Below, in pieces: positions 15,053-18,650 of a DNA stretch of 18,650 nucleotides. The notes beneath the pieces are model-generated. The model made no database searches, was not told the origin of the DNA, and was given only the letters and a program-made list of their open reading frames with translations. How positions within the stretch are numbered: position 1 is the first letter of the stretch; every line of letters begins with the position of its first letter. The stretch is from Chitinophagaceae bacterium. Lineage in GTDB: Bacteria; Bacteroidota; Bacteroidia; Chitinophagales; Chitinophagaceae. Made by a program: the position numbers and the translations under genes. Where the stretch lies: the NCBI GenBank assembly GCA_021738605.1, contig JAIPBY010000017.1, positions 1-18,650 of the forward strand, read 5' to 3'.

Positions 15053-15955
15053 CTAGGGTTTAACTTTTAGTTTCTGGTACCAGGCAAATCCATCTTTTCC
15101 GATGGTACGGAGGTTCATCGTTGTGGGCGTAAGCGACAGTATTTCATAATTTGTACTCCCCATTCCAATGCAAACCAATCCATTTCCCGGAACTGAAAAT
15201 TCTATCCTCGTTGAGTTCGCTGGGGTGCTTGCAGAAGTTGCATTCATGAAGGACAACTTCTTGACACCTTTGGTAGCAATAGGATATTGGCCCTCAGCTC
15301 CACTGAGTCCATAATAGCCAACAGCGGCACCCAAAACAAATGTATTGCCCTTGTTGTCTACATCCATGGTAATTTGGTTGTTGGCATCTTTGGCAAAAGT
15401 GATTTCATCGTCATAGAAACCATCGGCAGCCCTGGAGTTGGCGCCTGCAGCATACCAGTTGGGAGCGAATCCATCATTGGGTCCAACACCAAAATGTCCA
15501 TCAGCATCCTTGTCGCACATCCATTTTTTGGATGCACCGCCAGTGAGGTTCTGTAGGATGGCTGCAGGAATTTCAAAGGCAACAAATACTTTCACCTTCC
15601 TGCTGATATTGGACACTGTCCCACCTGCTCCTACTGCACTTACCGTAATGGTATAATCATTCACACCAGGGGTGGTATACTTGTAATTGATGGTACCTGA
15701 AGGAACCATCAATACTTTACCATCTCCAAAATCAATTTTATAGGTAATGACCTTGCTCGCTGTTGTAGCAATGGAAACTGCGCCTGAACCATTTCCGCCA
15801 GGATTCGCAGCATCAACACCTGCAACAGTTGCAGTCAATGTAAGATCTGCTGGGCTGGAAAGATCGCCAAATGCATATTCTGTTTTCTGGCAAGCCACCA
15901 GTGCAATGGCAAGGACCAATGCCAAGAGTCCGTTTTTAAAGAATGTAGTGTTCAT
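15053..15955 (-). CDS. PKD-domain lipoprotein with an unrecognised C-terminal domain
   Basis: The 300-residue product begins with a lipoprotein signal peptide (LALVLAIALVAC, Cys22). A PKD-like domain covers about 37-125, with IDFGDGK (74-80) and YKYTTPGVNDYTITVSA (91-107). The remaining part (130-300) is predicted from pattern to be all-beta, with a motif-rich stretch around 137-185: LTGGASKKW, DADGHFGVGP, FAPNWYAAG, GFYDDEITF. I do not recognise this domain; its Trp, Tyr and Asp content and position suggest a surface glycan-binding role (inference). The gene sits between the triplicated-module lipoprotein (18 bp gap) and GH16 (0 bp gap) in the same operon. Its PKD resembles that of the GH16 neighbour. 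Confidence 0.88.
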   Translation of the reverse strand: MNTTFFKNGLLALVLAIALVACQKTEYAFGDLSSPADLTLTATVAGVDAANPGGNGSGAVSIATTASKVITYKIDFGDGKVLMVPSGTINYKYTTPGVNDYTITVSAVGAGGTVSNISRKVKVFVAFEIPAAILQNLTGGASKKWMCDKDADGHFGVGPNDGFAPNWYAAGANSRAADGFYDDEITFAKDANNQITMDVDNKGNTFVLGAAVGYYGLSGAEGQYPIATKGVKKLSFMNATSASTPANSTRIEFSVPGNGLVCIGMGSTNYEILSLTPTTMNLRTIGKDGFAWYQKLKVKP

Positions 15956-15973
15956 GTGATTCTTTTATGGAGA

Positions 15974-18025
15974 TTAGTTTACTGTAATATCATCAAAATA
16001 ATAGGTAAAGTTGGCAGTGCCATCACCCGCAGTTCCAAGATCAAAAATCAATACCACACGCTGGTAAGTATTGGCTGTATTGATGGCGCTGTAGTCAAAG
16101 CTGAGCTCTTCCCACTGCCCTGATTTGGTTGTGGTTACCTCTTTCTCAAAGTTGATTCCGCCATTGGCAAGGTTTTCCACCTTGAACAAAAGCTTTGCAC
16201 CAACCCTTGGAGAAAATACTTTCACCTTTACCATTTTACCAGCAGAAAAATCAATGGGAGAAGCAAGCTCGATGAAGCTTCCACCCCATACCTGACCGCC
16301 TGGTCCTTTCACCATCTTACCCACTTTGTTGCTGGTATTGATGCCGGTTTTGCTTGGATTGGCCACTACTGATGCGTTTCCTCCATCAAAATTAAAGAAT
16401 CCGTAGGTCAGTGTAGAAGATTCAAAATTCATTGGGATGCCCAACTCATCTGCCTTCAGGCTTTGAGAGATATCATCAAAATAGTAGGTATAATTGGCGG
16501 ACCCATCACCTGCAGTGCCAAGGTCAAAAATGAGCACAACTTTTTGGTAGCTGTTGGCTGTATTGATGGCAGTGAAATCGAAGGTCAGCTCTTCCCATGC
16601 ATTGGCAACAGTTGTAGCCACTTCTTTTTCAAAAGAAATTCCACCATTGGTTTGGTTCTCTACTTTTAGAAGAAGTTTTGCACCAACCCTTGGAGAATGA
16701 ACCTTCACCTTCATGAATTTCTTGGTGGAGAAATCAATAGGATTGGCGAGGCTGATGAAGCTGCCTGCCCAAACTTCTGGAGCACCCTTCACCATTTTAC
16801 CTACTTTGGAACTGGTGTTGATGCCAGTTGCGTTCGGGTTGTTTACAACAGAAGCACCTGCACCACCAAAGTTTACAAAATCATAATTCAAAGCTGTAGA
16901 CTCAAAGCTCATGGGCAAAGCCAGTTCTTCGATGGTATTTGTTTGACGGAGGTCGTCAAAATAGAAAGTAAAATTAGCAGATCCGTTTCCTGGGGTTCCA
17001 AGATCAAAAATCAATACAACGTTGTTGTAAGCATTTGAAGTGTTGATTGTCCTGAAATCAAAGGTCAGGTCTTGCCACTGGTTGGCAACGGTTGTTGCCA
17101 CTTCTTTTTCAAAAAAGATGCCATTGTTCGCAGCATTTTCAACCTTCAACAACACTTTTGCTCCAACCCTTGGAGAATACACTTTCAAACGCATGATCTT
17201 GTTCACAGAAAAATCGATAGGGCTGCTGAGGCCGATCAGTGAACCACCCCATACTTCAGGTGCATTCTTTATCATTCTACCAACCTTAGCGGATGTATTG
17301 ATGGTTCCTGGCTTAGGATTTGCGATCACAGATGCATCTCCACCACCAAAATTCACGAAGCTATAGGTCTGTCCTACTGTTTCAAAATCAAGCGGCAACA
17401 CAATAGGCACCTTGATGGTAATTTTCTTTGTAACCGTAGTGGTTGCAACACCTCCACTCAATGCAACAACGGTGATGGTATAATCTCCAGATTTTGCATA
17501 AGTATGTTTAACCGTTTCACCTTCCAGGAATGATGAAGGCACTTCGTTGGGCACATCACCCCAAGTAATCCTGAACAAGGTTTCATAGATTGCTTTGGCG
17601 GTAACATTGATCATGAAAGCACTTGAAGCATCAACAGCAGTTGTCACCTCCATGTTTTCAGGGGCCCTGAAAGAAACGGTCAATTTTTGTATGGCTTCAG
17701 TGGTCTTACCCGTGATACCAACACCGACAACACGCACATCATAGTTACCCTCTTTGTACTTGCGCTGAACATTTTCACCAGCCATCACCTTTACAGGAGC
17801 AGCAGTACCATCGCCGAAATAAACATTATAATAAGCAATACCTTCCCCATTGGGGTAGATGGTTACCAGTCCTGTATTGTCTTGGGTAATGTTGAACATT
17901 GCTGAAAGCTTTGCTGGAGCAACAGCAGTTTCTACAAAAGATACATCATCATACTGCAGCTTGGTACATCCTGTAAAAAGGAGGGCCAGCAACAGTGAAG
18001 TAAATAATATGGTATTCTTTTTCAT
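15974..18025 (-). CDS. Surface glycan-binding lipoprotein: two PKD-like domains and three tandem modules
   Basis: The 683-residue product (from ATG 18025, MKKNTILFTSL) has a lipobox LFTGC with Cys20. Residues about 38-119 and 121-207 are PKD-like (VYFGDGTAAP; ITWGDVPNEV and HTYAKSGDYTITVVA). Residues 210-359, 370-519 and 530-681 are three copies of a roughly 150-residue module, each with an FE(T/S) start, NFGG or NFDGG, SPRVGAK, KVEN, FEKEV, VVLIFDLGT and a YFDD end. The jelly-roll-like pattern and location just after susD suggest it is a SusE/SGBP-like glycan-binding protein; ligand unknown. No catalytic residues were recognised. An in-frame TTG at 18055 would overlap the SusD stop and is less likely than ATG 18025, which lies 26 bp after it. 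Confidence 0.9.
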   Translation of the reverse strand: MKKNTILFTSLLLALLFTGCTKLQYDDVSFVETAVAPAKLSAMFNITQDNTGLVTIYPNGEGIAYYNVYFGDGTAAPVKVMAGENVQRKYKEGNYDVRVVGVGITGKTTEAIQKLTVSFRAPENMEVTTAVDASSAFMINVTAKAIYETLFRITWGDVPNEVPSSFLEGETVKHTYAKSGDYTITVVALSGGVATTTVTKKITIKVPIVLPLDFETVGQTYSFVNFGGGDASVIANPKPGTINTSAKVGRMIKNAPEVWGGSLIGLSSPIDFSVNKIMRLKVYSPRVGAKVLLKVENAANNGIFFEKEVATTVANQWQDLTFDFRTINTSNAYNNVVLIFDLGTPGNGSANFTFYFDDLRQTNTIEELALPMSFESTALNYDFVNFGGAGASVVNNPNATGINTSSKVGKMVKGAPEVWAGSFISLANPIDFSTKKFMKVKVHSPRVGAKLLLKVENQTNGGISFEKEVATTVANAWEELTFDFTAINTANSYQKVVLIFDLGTAGDGSANYTYYFDDISQSLKADELGIPMNFESSTLTYGFFNFDGGNASVVANPSKTGINTSNKVGKMVKGPGGQVWGGSFIELASPIDFSAGKMVKVKVFSPRVGAKLLFKVENLANGGINFEKEVTTTKSGQWEELSFDYSAINTANTYQRVVLIFDLGTAGDGTANFTYYFDDITVN
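15983..16438 (-). repeat. Tandem module copy 3 of the glycan-binding lipoprotein
   Basis: This codes for residues 530-681 of the lipoprotein. Key shared blocks are NFDGGNASVVANP, GINTSNKVGKMVKG, FSPRVGAKLLFKVEN, NFEKEV and FTYYFDD. It carries a two-residue insertion (GPGGQVW against GAPEVW) relative to the other copies. At DNA level CCAACCCTTGGAGAA (16200-16214) recurs in copies 2 and 1. Confidence 0.9.
16469..16918 (-). repeat. Tandem module copy 2 of the glycan-binding lipoprotein
   Basis: This codes for residues 370-519, with NFGGAGASVVNNP, GINTSSKVGKMVKGAPEVW, HSPRVGAKLLLKVEN, SFEKEVATTVAN, and VVLIFDLGTAGDGSANYTYYFDD. By eye it is close to copy 3 in LIFDLGTAGDG and to copy 1 in EKEVATTVAN. 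The shared 15-mer is at 16683-16697, 483 bp from copy 3. Confidence 0.9.
16949..17398 (-). repeat. Tandem module copy 1 of the glycan-binding lipoprotein
   Basis: This codes for residues 210-359, with NFGGGDASVIANP, TSAKVGRMIKNAPEVWGGS, YSPRVGAKVLLKVEN, FFEKEVATTVAN and VVLIFDLGTPGNGSANFTFYFDD. It directly follows the second PKD-like domain. The shared 15-mer is at 17163-17177, 480 bp from copy 2. Confidence 0.9.
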
Positions 18026-18051
18026 TTGAATGATTTTTAAAGATGAGGAGA

Positions 18052-18650
18052 TCAATACCCTGTATTTTGAGTGAGGCCTGATATGTCTACTTCCTGTTGA
18101 GGAATGGGGAAGACTTCATTCTTGTTGGCCTTGAACCCTGTGATTTTGGTTGCTGCAAGGCCAGTCCTGACCAGGTCAAAAAACCTGTCCCCTTCCATGG
18201 CAAGCTCCAACCTTCTCTCATCCCAAATGGCCTGTCTCAATGTTGCGCCAGTTGATGTGATGTTTTGCAACTTGTTGCCAAATGCACGTTCCCTGACCCT
18301 GTTCAAATAACCCTGGGCCTTTGTATCGTTGGGTGTAGTCGCCCTATTGTTGGCTTCTGCAGCCATGAGCAATACATCAGCATACCGGATGGTCCTGTAA
18401 TTGTTGAGATAATTCAACTCAACCTGACCAGAAGTTTCTCCTTTTCTTGGATGATATTTCTGGTTGTAGAGGCCAGTATTTTTATAGGGAGCAACCAGAT
18501 AGCTGATGTTGAAAGCCGGATTGGCTGTTTTGTATGCTTCAATATCAAGGATGGTTACAGCCTTTCTTTTGTCTCCTGCAGCATAAGCATTCGCCAGTTC
18601 CTTGGTGGGAAGATTGATGCTCCATCCCTGACCATAAGGACTGGTTCCTG
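18052..18650 (-). CDS. SusD/RagB-family nutrient-binding outer-membrane lipoprotein, C-terminal part
   Basis: The frame is open from the window end to the TGA at 18052-18054, giving about 199 C-terminal residues; the 5' end is outside. SusD proteins cap a SusC TonB-dependent transporter and bind the glycan at the cell surface. The C-terminal signature is clear: NYRTIRYADVLLMAAEA, then LNRVRERA, AIWDERRLELAMEGDRFFDLVRTG, and the end EVFPIPQQEVDISGLTQNTGY. Codons from 18650 to 18418 read without a stop through GQGWSINLPTKEL and KYHPRKGETSG, so the gene is not limited to the segment after the TTG at 18417. It heads the visible part of the operon; susC is expected further upstream, beyond the window. 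Confidence 0.96.
   Translation of the reverse strand, partial: GTSPYGQGWSINLPTKELANAYAAGDKRKAVTILDIEAYKTANPAFNISYLVAPYKNTGLYNQKYHPRKGETSGQVELNYLNNYRTIRYADVLLMAAEANNRATTPNDTKAQGYLNRVRERAFGNKLQNITSTGATLRQAIWDERRLELAMEGDRFFDLVRTGLAATKITGFKANKNEVFPIPQQEVDISGLTQNTGY

Noticed and set aside
18052..18417. Reading the SusD segment as a separate 121-codon gene
   Set aside because: The apparent start is a TTG inside a frame that stays open to the window end, and the upstream codons continue the SusD sequence.

Overview
The window looks like chromosomal DNA of a Bacteroidota bacterium, most likely Chitinophagaceae or a close relative (family placement is inference). The evidence is a SusD C-terminus beside several lipoproteins, near-absence of Shine-Dalgarno sites, perfect matches to the phylum's TAnnTTTG -7 promoter box (2344-2351 minus, 4591-4598 minus, 7553-7560 plus), and the style of the housekeeping proteins. 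No tRNA, rRNA, CRISPR array, insertion sequence or phage gene was seen. No gene-free stretch exceeds 300 bases.

Left part (1-4574): the end of a glycine-rich TPM/YgcG-type protein on the plus strand is followed by a minus-strand housekeeping run. In transcription order this is prs (PRPP synthetase), rplY (ribosomal protein L25/CTC), an intrinsic terminator, pth (peptidyl-tRNA hydrolase), a fumarylacetoacetate-hydrolase-family enzyme with its own promoter, and a beta-CASP metallo-beta-lactamase nuclease. The terminator's U-tract runs directly into the pth start codon.

Middle part (4672-11010): radC is followed by a small repeat and hairpin cluster, then a plus-strand run of pepP-type aminopeptidase P, pssA, purS, rsmI and a large Lhr-family helicase. 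pssA/purS and rsmI/helicase are tightly packed (4-nt overlap and 1-nt gap). The helicase converges on pdeM, a phosphoesterase of the same 'ligase-associated DNA damage response' gene set; the ligase and exonuclease of that set are not in the window.

Right part (11718-18650, minus strand): this is the downstream end of a polysaccharide-utilisation locus. In transcription order it contains a SusD-family protein (5' end beyond the window), a lipoprotein with two PKD-like domains and three tandem glycan-binding-like modules, a PKD lipoprotein with an unrecognised C-terminal domain, a GH16 lipoprotein of laminarinase type, a strong terminator, and a secreted GH31 enzyme. The first four genes are separated by 0-26 nt and probably form one operon for surface capture and endo-cleavage of a beta-glucan such as laminarin (substrate is inference). 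The GH31 enzyme would act on released oligosaccharides or an alpha-linked glycan. pdeM follows GH31 after only 12 nt, so a DNA-repair gene sits at the end of a sugar-use transcription unit.

The least described parts are the triplicated module protein and the C-terminal domain of the 300-residue lipoprotein.
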